From: JBDTMT01 sp033764095
GTDB lineage: Bacteria; Desulfobacterota; Binatia; HRBIN30; CADEER01
Assembly: GCA_033764095.1 (NCBI GenBank)
Contig: JANRJF010000379.1
Span: forward strand, 1 to 25,055
Reading direction: 5' to 3'
DNA: 25,055 nucleotides
In this document: piece after piece, positions 1 through 10,956 of the stretch
Layout: every line of letters begins with the position of its first letter
Numbering within the stretch: position 1 is the stretch's first letter
Notes under the pieces: generated by a model
The model's input: only the letters and a program-made list of their open reading frames with translations
Database searches by the model: none
What the model was told of the DNA's origin: nothing
Made by a program: the position numbers and the translations under genes

Positions 1-783
<783 letters not shown>

Positions 784-793
784 GGAAGCGCGC

Positions 794-2119
<1,326 letters not shown>

Positions 2120-2137
2120 CACGCGCAGGCAAGTAGC

Positions 2138-2233
2138 GCGGGCGTCCCTGCCCGCTGGCGGGTCCGGCCAGCCGAAGAGCTGCTGTTCATGCGCGGTTCG
2201 GCGCTGCGCGCCGATGCGGGCGGGGACGCCCGC
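2138..2233. repeat. Inverted repeat between convergent genes
   Basis: Two 18-base arms, GCGGGCGTCCCTGCCCGC (2138-2155) and GCGGGCGGGGACGCCCGC (2216-2233), are reverse complements except for one G-T position. They are separated by 60 bases that hold weaker internal hairpins. The element fills most of the gap between the convergent response-regulator and ABC-ATPase genes, so it could act as a two-way terminator. The arm sequence looks like a dispersed palindromic repeat rather than a classical terminator, because no T-run follows. Confidence 0.7.
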
Positions 2234-2279
2234 CGCCACTTCGAGAAGGCAGGAGCCCAGCTGCCGTTCGGGACAAGCG

Positions 2280-3374
<1,095 letters not shown>

Positions 3375-3380
3375 TGTCGC

Positions 3381-3534
3381 TCAACGCAGAGACGCAGAGA
3401 ATCGAGAGGGCGCAGAGGGCGAGCCCATCCAATGCAGCCGGCTCGCAGTCCCACATCTGAGCGAGCGCTGGAATCGCCTTGTGAAAGTAGTTCGCATTCT
3501 CAGCGTCCTCTGCGCCTCTGCGTCTCTGCGTTGA
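3381..3534. repeat. GCAGAGACGCAGAG-type inverted repeat element
   Basis: Perfect 19-base terminal inverted repeats, TCAACGCAGAGACGCAGAG (3381-3399) and its reverse complement (3516-3534), enclose about 116 bases that contain further CGCAGAGG/CCTCTGCG copies. The element fills the gap between the DUF3131 gene (stop at 3548) and the ABC-ATPase start (3374). The arm motif is one I recognise as a dispersed repeat in environmental bacterial genomes. It looks like a small non-autonomous element or REP-like repeat; no coding capacity was recognised inside. Confidence 0.8.
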
Positions 3535-3547
3535 ATCGTCTCGGCGC

Positions 3548-5311
3548 TCAACCGCCGGCGGAAAGCGCCGCGGCGCGCGGCGTCGGGACGGCGGGGACCG
3601 GGACGGCGGAGGGCACCGCGCCGCCCGCGTCCCAGGCGGTGGGGAAGAAGTCCTCGGCGCCGATCAGCGGCAGGACGCGTTGCATGATCGGATCGTTGGC
3701 GAAGCGGCGGGTGACGGCGCCGTCGGTCAGGTAGTTGACCAGCGCGAGGAACAGCATCGACTGGTCGAGCGCCAGGTACTTGGTCGCCACCGCGCCGCTG
3801 CGCGGATCGACGGCGTCGTAGAGGCCGTACTCGCCGTAGGCGCGAAAGCGCGTCGCCAGCTGCCAGAGGGCGTCGAGGGCCGGGCGCGGCGTCACCGCCA
3901 GGGCCAGCCCCAGCGCGTGCGGCGTCACCGGCCCGGCCGGGTAGCCGAGCGAGCCGAGCGGCTTGACGCCGAACTCGCCGTAGGCGTCGCTGTCTGGCCG
4001 GCTGCTCGGCGAGAAGCCCCACAGCGGCGCGCGCAGCACCTGGCGGGCGTAGCGGCGCTGGCCGACCGCGTGCACGACGCCGTTGCGACCCAGGCTGCGC
4101 GGCGCGGCGCGCTGCTCGTCGAGCAGGATGGTCGGCATCAGCGCCTCGAACATGCTGCCGCCCCACGACGGCACGTAGCGCAGGCCGCGCCAGCGGTAGA
4201 CGCCAGCGGTGACGCGATGGCCGAGGATGTCGCGCGTGCGCACGTCGACCGGCGTGCGCGACTGCCAGCGGCAGTCCGGCGGGAAGGTGCGCACCATGCT
4301 GAACCAGACGCTCTCCGGCACGTCGCCCTTGCCGATCGCGATCAGCGCCCCGAGCCGCGCCTCGGTGTAGAGGACGCCGTAGTGGTAGCGCGAGCGGGCG
4401 CGCGGCTCGAGGTAGTAGCCGTGCGACATGAGGTCGCCGCCGCGATCGTACATCTCGCCGTAGTCGGTGCGCGCGATCAGCGCGCCGCAGCGCTCGGCGA
4501 GCTCCGGAAAGGCGTTGCGCACGACCATCAGCCCGGCGGTGAGCCAGCCGGAGTCGACGAACGAGACGAAGTGGCTGGTGCGCTCCAGCGAGGTGGTGTC
4601 GTAGTAGTTGAAGAAGAAGCCGCGGTCGGTCTCCAGCCCCTCCAGCGTGGCGAGCACCTGGTCGAGTCGGGTGTACGCCTGGCGCGCGTCGAGCAGGCCG
4701 AGATCCATGGCGCCGACCACCGCCGCCAGGTGCAGGCCGACGTTGGTGACGTTGGTGTAGTCGCCGATGATCGCCCCGCGCGGCGGCGCGCCGCGCTCGC
4801 CCGGTGCCAGCACGATGGTGTCGAGCGGCAGCCCGCTGAAGCGATCGGTGAGCGCGTCGAGACCGCGCCAGGTGTCGGCCGCCAGGCGCTCGGCGAAGGC
4901 GCGGCGGCCGCGCGGCAGGCTGCGCGGGTCGACCACCAGGCGGGTCGGCCAGCCGCGCAGGCGGGAGTGCAGCGCCGCATCGAGGGCGCGGCGGTCGCCC
5001 TGGCTGGCCTCCCAGAGCTGTTTGCGCGGTGCCGTGATCGGCGTGCGCTCGACGCGCGCCAGCGACCACGAATCGTACGACACCAGCTCGCCGGGGCTGC
5101 AGCCCTGCGCCAGCTCGAGCGGCTCGGCGACCGGGCGCGGCGCCACCGGGCGGGTGAGCAGGGTGGTGACGAAGCGGGTCAGCAGGACGATGCCGATGGC
5201 GGCGAAGAACAGCACGAGCGCGCCGGCGGAGTACAACGCCTGGCGCTGGCGCAGGTGGCGTTGGTCGCGACGCTCGCTGCGCCGCCGCTGGCGTCGCGGA
5301 TCGTCGCTCAC
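3548..5311 (-). CDS. Membrane-anchored DUF3131/glucanase-like protein of the opg operon
   Basis: Probable periplasmic carbohydrate-active protein that processes the glucan made by OpgGH. The start is GTG 5311, overlapping the opgH stop by four bases (GTGA), which indicates translational coupling; this gives 587 residues. After an Arg-rich N-terminus there is one membrane segment (about residues 28-50), then a long soluble part. Motifs such as GDYTNVTNVGLHLAAVVGA, GFFFNYYDTTSL and VSFVDSGWLTAG resemble the (TSPTNIGL)...(F-NWYDT)...(VDSGNL) signature of DUF3131 and the glucoamylase-like (alpha/alpha)6-barrel domains that accompany beta-1,2-glucan enzymes. Later aromatic motifs (RWRGLRYVPSWGGSMFEALMP, LWGFSPSSRPD) fit a GH144-like fold. 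Hydrolysis of beta-1,2-glucan is inferred from resemblance and operon position; catalytic residues could not be assigned. The C-terminus is a Pro/Ala/Val tail. Confidence 0.8.
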   Translation of the reverse strand: MSDDPRRQRRRSERRDQRHLRQRQALYSAGALVLFFAAIGIVLLTRFVTTLLTRPVAPRPVAEPLELAQGCSPGELVSYDSWSLARVERTPITAPRKQLWEASQGDRRALDAALHSRLRGWPTRLVVDPRSLPRGRRAFAERLAADTWRGLDALTDRFSGLPLDTIVLAPGERGAPPRGAIIGDYTNVTNVGLHLAAVVGAMDLGLLDARQAYTRLDQVLATLEGLETDRGFFFNYYDTTSLERTSHFVSFVDSGWLTAGLMVVRNAFPELAERCGALIARTDYGEMYDRGGDLMSHGYYLEPRARSRYHYGVLYTEARLGALIAIGKGDVPESVWFSMVRTFPPDCRWQSRTPVDVRTRDILGHRVTAGVYRWRGLRYVPSWGGSMFEALMPTILLDEQRAAPRSLGRNGVVHAVGQRRYARQVLRAPLWGFSPSSRPDSDAYGEFGVKPLGSLGYPAGPVTPHALGLALAVTPRPALDALWQLATRFRAYGEYGLYDAVDPRSGAVATKYLALDQSMLFLALVNYLTDGAVTRRFANDPIMQRVLPLIGAEDFFPTAWDAGGAVPSAVPVPAVPTPRAAALSAGG

Positions 5312-7938
5312 GCCGTGCCGGGCCGTCCCCAGCGCGCCGCGCGCTCGCGCTCGGGCAGCGCCCAGACGCGCTCGTGCAGCCGCGCGACCAGCTCGGGGTC
5401 GCGCAGCAGGGCGCGCTTCTCCTGCACCGACAGCGCCGCCGGCCCGTCCGCCAGCGCGCGCTCGACCAGCGCCGCGCGCGCCGCGCGGATGCCCGGCGAC
5501 AGGCGGCGCGGCGCGCCGAGCAGCCCGCGGTGCACGGCGTTGATCAGCGGATCGGCGACGGCGCGCGCCAGGCCGTCGCGCTCGGCCGGCGGGCGCGCCA
5601 GGAGGCGCGCTTCGCTCTCCTCCAGGCGGGCGGCGAGGTCGCGCAGCTCGGGCGGCGGATCGACCTCCTCGGGGATGACGAACAGGCCGAGGCGGCGCGC
5701 CGCGCTGCCGAGGCCGACGCGGCTGGCCAGTACCGAGGTGGGCACCGAGAGGATCAGCGCGCCGACGATCGGCGTCACCCACCAGAAGTAATCCGGGTTG
5801 AGCCAGTAGAGGGCGATGCCCCAGGCGCTGGCGACGACGGTGTCGACCCAGTGGTGGCGGATCGCCTCGCCCCAGCCGGTGTCGGCGTCCTCGCGGCCCT
5901 GCGAGCGCCAGGTGACGGTGCGGCCGAGCAGGTTCTGCACGACGAAGCGGCTGTGGAAGGTCATGCGGATCGGCGCCAGCAGGCTCGACAGCACGATCTC
6001 CAGCAACACGCTCAGGGTGAGCCGGGCGGCGCCGCCGTAGAGGCGCGCGTCGCGCGACTTGAAGACGATCAGCGCGATGCTGAGCAGCTTGGGCAGGAAG
6101 AGAATGGTGCCGGTCACCGCCAGCAGCGCCAGCGCCCAGTCGGGTCGCCAGATCGGCCACTCCGGGAACAGGCTGGCGCCGTGCGGGAAGTAGTCGGGCT
6201 CGCGCAGCACGTCGAGGATCGCCTCGGTGGTGCTGAGCACCAGGAAGGTGAACCAGAGCAGCGCCGAGGTGTAGGAGAGCACGCCGTTGACGAACAGCGC
6301 GCGGTGCGCGCCGAAGAGCCCCTCCGAGAAGAGCAGCCGCAGGTGCTGCAGGTTGCCCTGGCACCAGCGCCGGTCGCGCTTCATCTCCTCCAGCAGCGTC
6401 GAGGGGACTTCCTCGTAACTGCCGCCGAGGTCGTAGGCGAGCCACAGCGTCCAGCCGGCGCGGCCCATCAGCGCCGCCTCGACGAAGTCGTGCGAGAGGA
6501 TCTCGCCGCCGAGCGGCGGCGTGCCGGGCAGCTTGGGCAGCGCGCAGTGGGCCATGAACGGCGCGACGCGGATGATGGTGTTGTGGCCCCAGTACTGGCC
6601 GTCGCCGAGCTGCCAGAAGTGCAGGCCGGCGGCGAACATCGGGCCGTAGACATGGCCGGCGAACTGCTGCACGCGGGCGAACAGCGAGCGCCGGTTCACC
6701 GCCAGCGGCGCGGTCTGGATCATGCCGGCGTCGGGGCGCGACTCCATCATGTGCACCAGCCGCACCAGCGTCTCGCCGGCCATGATGCTGTCGGCGTCGA
6801 GCATGATCATGTAGCGGTACTGGCTGCCCCAGCGGCGGCAGAAGTCGGCGACGTTGCCGCTCTTGCGCCGCACCCGCGCGCCGCGCCGGCGGTAGAAGAC
6901 GCGGCCGATGCCGCCCACCTCGCGCACCCAGCGCAACCAGGCCGCCTCCTCGGCGACCAGCGTGTCCGGCGTGCTGCTGTCGCTGAGCACGAAGAAGTCG
7001 AAGTGCGCCAGCGCGCCGGTGCGCTCCAGCGAGTCGTACATCGCGCGCAGGCCGGCGAAGACGCGGTCGACCGGCTCCTCGGCGATCGGCATGCAGATCG
7101 CCGTGCGCCCGCCGGGAGCGAAGTCGGCCGGCGGCGGGGGCAGATTGGTGATGGCGAAGCGGCGGCGGCGGCGGACCAGAGTGAAGAAGCCGAACAGGGC
7201 GGTCCAGAAGCCGATCGAGATCCAGCCGAACAGCGCGCCGAAGAAGACGACGATCGCCACCTCCAGCCAGGTGCGGCCCTGGTGCGGCAGCACGCTGAGC
7301 ATGAAGCCGCTGGCGATGATGCTGGGGATCCAGACCAGGAACACCAGCAGGGCGCGGCGCCGGCGCGCCTCGCCGATCCACGGCAGGGTGCGACGCTGGG
7401 CGCGCAGCTCGCGATGCGTCTGCGCCGCGCCGGGCGGGCGCGTGCGACCGAACAGCCGGCCGACCATGCGGCGCAGGAAGCGACGCTCGATCCACTCCGG
7501 CTCCATGCTGCGCCGGGTGATGCGCGGACCCGACCAGAAGCGGCCGGCGCGCAGCGGCAGCGCGGCGACCGCCTGGCCGGCGCCGCGCGCGATGCGCCAG
7601 GCGGCGAACGGCTCGACCTCGGCCGCCGCCGCCGCTGCCGCCACCGCCGGCTCGCGCTCGAGCAGCAGCTCGCGCAGCGCGCGCAGCGTCTCGCTCAACG
7701 CGTCGCCGCCGGCCTCCCAGGTCGGCCGGGTCACCGCGCGCTCGACCGCCGCCGCGGCGAGCGCGGCGGTGCCGTCGTCCAGCAGCGCCAGCGCGGCGAC
7801 GTAGGCGCGGGCGCGGTCGTGCGCCAGCTTCCAGTCCTGCAGCAGGCGCTCGGGCGGCACCGCGGTGAGGTCGCGCGGCAGGCCGCTCGGCGCGGCGTCG
7901 CTCTGGCGTGCCGCGCCGCCGCCGGCGCGGTCGGTCAT
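5308..7938 (-). CDS. opgH: Glucans biosynthesis glucosyltransferase OpgH (MdoH)
   Basis: Inner-membrane GT2-family enzyme that polymerises UDP-glucose into the beta-1,2-linked backbone of osmoregulated periplasmic glucan and moves it across the membrane. The product is 876 residues, against about 850 in E. coli. A cytoplasmic N-terminal region (1-195) precedes two membrane segments (about 197-218 and 226-254). The catalytic domain has SDSSTPDT (319-326), DADS (381-384), GDGQYWGHN (about 445-453), SHDFVEA (482-488) with the likely catalytic Asp 484, and RRWCQGN (523-529, the Q(Q/R)xRW-type motif). Further membrane segments follow before a soluble C-terminal tail. The ATG at 7938 overlaps the opgG stop (ATGA), and the stop overlaps the next gene's GTG, so the three genes form one unit. 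Residues 100-107 form an Ala-rich stretch of unknown meaning. Confidence 0.96.
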   Translation of the reverse strand: MTDRAGGGAARQSDAAPSGLPRDLTAVPPERLLQDWKLAHDRARAYVAALALLDDGTAALAAAAVERAVTRPTWEAGGDALSETLRALRELLLEREPAVAAAAAAAEVEPFAAWRIARGAGQAVAALPLRAGRFWSGPRITRRSMEPEWIERRFLRRMVGRLFGRTRPPGAAQTHRELRAQRRTLPWIGEARRRRALLVFLVWIPSIIASGFMLSVLPHQGRTWLEVAIVVFFGALFGWISIGFWTALFGFFTLVRRRRRFAITNLPPPPADFAPGGRTAICMPIAEEPVDRVFAGLRAMYDSLERTGALAHFDFFVLSDSSTPDTLVAEEAAWLRWVREVGGIGRVFYRRRGARVRRKSGNVADFCRRWGSQYRYMIMLDADSIMAGETLVRLVHMMESRPDAGMIQTAPLAVNRRSLFARVQQFAGHVYGPMFAAGLHFWQLGDGQYWGHNTIIRVAPFMAHCALPKLPGTPPLGGEILSHDFVEAALMGRAGWTLWLAYDLGGSYEEVPSTLLEEMKRDRRWCQGNLQHLRLLFSEGLFGAHRALFVNGVLSYTSALLWFTFLVLSTTEAILDVLREPDYFPHGASLFPEWPIWRPDWALALLAVTGTILFLPKLLSIALIVFKSRDARLYGGAARLTLSVLLEIVLSSLLAPIRMTFHSRFVVQNLLGRTVTWRSQGREDADTGWGEAIRHHWVDTVVASAWGIALYWLNPDYFWWVTPIVGALILSVPTSVLASRVGLGSAARRLGLFVIPEEVDPPPELRDLAARLEESEARLLARPPAERDGLARAVADPLINAVHRGLLGAPRRLSPGIRAARAALVERALADGPAALSVQEKRALLRDPELVARLHERVWALPERERAARWGRPGTA

Positions 7939-9533
7939 GGCGTGATCACGTCCGACCAGGTTTCGGTCAGCGAGTTGCCGCCCTGGTCGAGGAAGGCGCG
8001 CAGCTCGACCGGATCGCTCTTCAACGGTTGGATCTGGAAGGTGAGGCGCCAGCCGCCGGTGACCGGGTTCTTCACCACCTGCTGGTCGAGCAGCTTGGCA
8101 CTGTCCTCGCCCGAGGCGATGGTGACGACGCCGCGCAGCACGGTGTCGTCGGGCAGTGCCTGCAGCTTCTTGCCGTTGAAGTCGACGACGAAGCGGTAGG
8201 CGCCCTCGACCCGGCCGCGATCGCGGCGCGTCGCCTCGACGCGGCCGCTCGGCGAGAACGGGCCGTCGTCGCCGTACCAGTAGACCGAGTAGGCGAAGGC
8301 GGCCATGCCGCCCGGCTCGGGCATGGTGTTGGGGACCCAGAAGGCGACGATGTTGTCGTTGGTGTCGGACTTGGTCGGGATCTCGACCAGCTGCACGCGG
8401 CCGTCGCCCCAGTCGCCGTGCGGCGCCACCCAGGCGCTCGGGCGCTGCTCGGGGCGCGTCTCCAGGTCCTGGTAGTGGTCGAACTCGCGGTCGCGCTGGA
8501 TGAGGCCGAAGCCGCGCGGGTGGGCGGTGCTGAACGAGCTGACGCGCAGCTGGCGCGGGTTGTCGAGCGGGCGCCAGAACCACTCGCCGCTGGCGAAGTT
8601 GATCAGCAGGCCGTCCGAGTCGTGCACCTCGGGGCGGAAGTCCTCGACCTGCCGGACGCTGTTCTCGCCGTGGTAGAACATGCTGGTGAGCGGCGCGATG
8701 CCGAGCTGCTTCACCGCCTGGCGCGGGAAGAGGCGCGCGTCGACCGCGACGGTGGTGGCGTCGCCGGCCTGGATGACGAACTGGTAGGCGCCGGTCAGAC
8801 TGGGGCTGTCGAGCAGGGCGTAGACGCGCAACTGCTTGTCGGTCGGCTTCGGCGTCACCAGCCAGAACTCGCGGAAGGCGGGGAACTCCTCGCCGGCGGG
8901 CAGGGCGGTGTCGATCGCCAGGCCGCGCGCCGAGAGCCCGAACACCTCGTCCTTGCCGACGGCGCGGAAGTACGAGGCGCCGAGGAAGACGATGACCTCG
9001 TCGTAGTAGTTCTTCTTCTTGATCGGCGCGTGGATGCGGAAGCCGGCGTAGCCGAGGTTCTGCGGTACGCGGCTGGCGAAGTCGTTGCGCCCGTAATCGA
9101 ACTGGTCGGGCGAGAAGGGCAGCGTGCGCACCTTGTCGGCCTCGACGACGTTCATCGTCACCGGATGATCGTAGTACAGGCCGGGATGGAAGAACTGCAC
9201 CTGGAAGGGCAGCTTCTTGTTCAGCCACAGCGTGTCCTCCGGCCGAAAGCGGATGTCGCGCCACTGGTCGTAGGTGATCTCGCGCAGCCACGCCGGCATC
9301 GGCGCCGGCTCCTTGTACGACTCCTTGGCCAGCGCCTGGGCGCGGTTCGACACGTCCTCGAAGTCGAACCCCCGCGCCGCGATCGGCAGCATGAGCAGGG
9401 ACAGCATCGCAAGCAGCAGGATTCCCCCCTTTGAAAAAGGGGGGTTAGGGGGGATTTCTCGACCAACGCTCGACGCTGGCGACGGTTGCGGCTGAGCAGC
9501 GCTGCGGCTACAGGCGGCGTCGACGCGGATCAT
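7935..9533 (-). CDS. opgG: Glucan biosynthesis protein OpgG/MdoG with a repeat in its signal peptide
   Basis: Periplasmic protein needed for periplasmic glucan synthesis. The OpgG/OpgD family (PF04349) is now linked to GH186, whose E. coli OpgD member cleaves beta-1,2-glucan. The start at 9533 is chosen because AAAGGAAG lies five bases upstream; the product is 532 residues. The mature part begins with FDFEDVSNRAQALAKESYK (residue 56 on) and runs through family blocks such as ITYDQWRDIRF, QFFHPGLYYDHPV, GYAGFRIHAPI, YFRAVGKDEVFGLSARGLA and MFYHGENS to the C-terminal ETWSDVITP. The signal peptide is odd: residues 25-38 (REIPPNPPFSKGGI) are encoded by a dispersed C/G-run repeat, placing about 37 residues before the hydrophobic core (38-52). 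A second start, Met 43 at 9407, would skip the repeat but leave a very short leader and no ribosome site. Confidence 0.94.
   Translation of the reverse strand: MIRVDAACSRSAAQPQPSPASSVGREIPPNPPFSKGGILLLAMLSLLMLPIAARGFDFEDVSNRAQALAKESYKEPAPMPAWLREITYDQWRDIRFRPEDTLWLNKKLPFQVQFFHPGLYYDHPVTMNVVEADKVRTLPFSPDQFDYGRNDFASRVPQNLGYAGFRIHAPIKKKNYYDEVIVFLGASYFRAVGKDEVFGLSARGLAIDTALPAGEEFPAFREFWLVTPKPTDKQLRVYALLDSPSLTGAYQFVIQAGDATTVAVDARLFPRQAVKQLGIAPLTSMFYHGENSVRQVEDFRPEVHDSDGLLINFASGEWFWRPLDNPRQLRVSSFSTAHPRGFGLIQRDREFDHYQDLETRPEQRPSAWVAPHGDWGDGRVQLVEIPTKSDTNDNIVAFWVPNTMPEPGGMAAFAYSVYWYGDDGPFSPSGRVEATRRDRGRVEGAYRFVVDFNGKKLQALPDDTVLRGVVTIASGEDSAKLLDQQVVKNPVTGGWRLTFQIQPLKSDPVELRAFLDQGGNSLTETWSDVITP
9421..9457. 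repeat. CCCCCCTTTGAAAAAGGGGGG dispersed repeat inside opgG
   Basis: A 37-base block with a C6TTT/AAAG6 hairpin (9424-9444) followed by TTAGGGGGGATTT. I recognise this as a dispersed repeat seen in many unrelated environmental genomes, often translated as IPPNPPFSKGG. Here it lies in frame in the n-region of the OpgG signal peptide. The strong hairpin in the early mRNA could influence opgG translation. Confidence 0.85.
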
Positions 9534-9538
9534 GCGAG

Positions 9539-9546
9539 CTTCCTTT
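9539..9546 (-). promoter_or_regulatory. Ribosome binding site deciding the opgG start
   Basis: On the minus strand AAAGGAAG is followed by CTCGC and then the ATG at 9533. This is the only good purine-rich site near the gene's 5' end. It supports a start upstream of the repeat, so the repeat is translated. The site lies in the 58-70 base gap shared with the divergent binding-protein gene. Confidence 0.75.
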
Positions 9547-9603
9547 GGCGGAGTGGTGCGTGCAACACGATCGGTCGTCGGCCGGGGGCGAATGGCGCAT
9601 TCA

Positions 9604-10956
9604 ATGACAAGATTGCGCCGCGCCGTCCACTCCCCGGCGGCGCTCGCCCTGCTGCTCACGTTCGCCGCGGGCTGCCGCCAGACCGACCCGAACGCCGTCG
9701 AGCTGCGCTTCTGGGCGATGGGGCGCGAGGGCGAGGTGGTGCAATCGCTGCTGCCCGGCTTCGCAGCCGACCATCCAGGTGTGCGGGTGCGCGTGCAGCA
9801 GGTGCCGTGGAGCGCCGCGCACGAGAAGCTGCTCACCGCCTTCGTCGGCGGCGCGCTGCCCGACGTCTACCAGGCGGGCAGCACCTGGATCCCGGAGCTG
9901 GTGGCGCTCGGCGCCGCCGCGCCGCTCGACGCGCGCCTGGCGGCGGCGGCGCGCGCCGACTACTTTCCCGGCCTCCTCGACGCCAACCTGGTCGACGGGC
10001 GGCTGTGGGGCGTGCCCTGGTACGTCGACACGCGCCTGCTCTTCTACCGCAGCGACGCGCTGCGCGCGGCGGGCTGGCCGACGCCGCCGGGCGACTGGGA
10101 CGGCTGGCGCGCGGCGCTGGAGCGCATCAAGGCGCAGGTCGGCCCGTCGCGCTACGCCATCCTGCTGCCGGTCAGCGAGTGGCAGCCGCCGGTGATCCTC
10201 GCCCTGCAGCGCGGCGCCGCGCTGCTGCGCGACGACGATACGCACGGCAACTTCCAGTCGGCCGAGTTCCGCGCCGCCTTCGCCTTCTACCTGGAGTTCT
10301 TCCGCCGCGGCCTGGCGCCGGCCAGCGCCGAGGGGCAGATCGCCAACCTCTACCAGGATTTCGCCGACGGCTTCTTCAACGCGACGATCACCGGCCCGTG
10401 GAACCTCGGCGAGTTCGCCACCCGTCTGCCGGCCGATCGCCAGGACGACTGGGCGACCGCGCCGATGCCGGCGCCCAGTCCCGATACGCCGGGCGTCTCG
10501 ATCGCCGGCGGGTCCAGCCTGGCGATCAACGCCGCCTCGCCGCACGCCGAGCTCGCCTGGCAGTTGGTCGACTACCTCACCGCGCCCGAGCGCCAGCTGG
10601 AGTTCTATCGCCTCACCGGCGACCTGCCGGCGCGGCGCAGCGCCTGGGCGGCCGGCGCGCTCGCCGACCAACCGCACGTGCAGGCCTTCTGGCAGCAGCT
10701 CCAGCATGTGCGCACGCCGCCCAAGATCCCCGAGTGGGAGCGCATCGCCACCACCATCGCGCGCTACGCCGAGGCCGCCGTGCGCGGCGATCTGACCACG
10801 GACGAGGCGCTGATCGGCCTGGATCGGGATGTCGATCGCATCCTGGAGAAGCGCCGGTGGCTGAAACAGCAGCGGTCAGCCGTCAGCTATCAGCCCGCAG
10901 CCACTCCACTAGCGGACAGCCGATGGCTGATGGCTGACGGCTTCGCCACCACATGA
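9604..10956 (+). CDS. ABC transporter sugar-binding lipoprotein (extracellular family 1)
   Basis: Periplasmic, lipid-anchored substrate-binding protein of a carbohydrate importer. The product is about 450 residues from ATG 9604; ATG 9592 (MAHS-) is equally possible because neither has a well-placed ribosome site. The signal peptide ends in FAAGC, a lipobox. The mature part has the family 1 pattern: VELRFWAMGREGEVVQSLL, FVGGALPDVYQAGSTWIPEL, GVPWYVDTRLLFYRSDALRAAGWPTPP and ITGPWNL, ending in helices near YLTAPERQLEFY. It starts divergently from opgG and overlaps the first permease by ATGA. The last 27 or so residues (after LEKRRWLKQQ) come from a palindromic repeat and are unlikely to belong to the original protein. 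The substrate is unknown; linkage to opgGH suggests glucan oligosaccharides. Confidence 0.93.
   Translation: MTRLRRAVHSPAALALLLTFAAGCRQTDPNAVELRFWAMGREGEVVQSLLPGFAADHPGVRVRVQQVPWSAAHEKLLTAFVGGALPDVYQAGSTWIPELVALGAAAPLDARLAAAARADYFPGLLDANLVDGRLWGVPWYVDTRLLFYRSDALRAAGWPTPPGDWDGWRAALERIKAQVGPSRYAILLPVSEWQPPVILALQRGAALLRDDDTHGNFQSAEFRAAFAFYLEFFRRGLAPASAEGQIANLYQDFADGFFNATITGPWNLGEFATRLPADRQDDWATAPMPAPSPDTPGVSIAGGSSLAINAASPHAELAWQLVDYLTAPERQLEFYRLTGDLPARRSAWAAGALADQPHVQAFWQQLQHVRTPPKIPEWERIATTIARYAEAAVRGDLTTDEALIGLDRDVDRILEKRRWLKQQRSAVSYQPAATPLADSRWLMADGFATT
10878..10942. repeat. AGCCGTCAGCTATCAGC-type inverted repeat at the binding-protein 3' end
   Basis: Arms AGCCGTCAGCTATCAGC (10878-10894) and GCTGATGGCTGACGGCT (10926-10942) pair at 16 of 17 positions across a 31-base loop. 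The element lies inside the reading frame of the binding protein and ends 11 bases before the permease ATG. In mRNA it would form a stem just before the second gene. It resembles the AGCTATCAGC-type dispersed repeats of environmental bacteria. Confidence 0.8.

Noticed and set aside
5374..8199. Plus-strand 941-codon frame opposite opgH
   Set aside because: Gln/Arg/Ala-rich shadow; opgH on the other strand has all GT2 motifs.
9534..9836. Upstream extension of the opgG frame to 9836
   Set aside because: It overlaps the divergent binding-protein gene, has no signal-peptide logic, and a good ribosome site precedes 9533.
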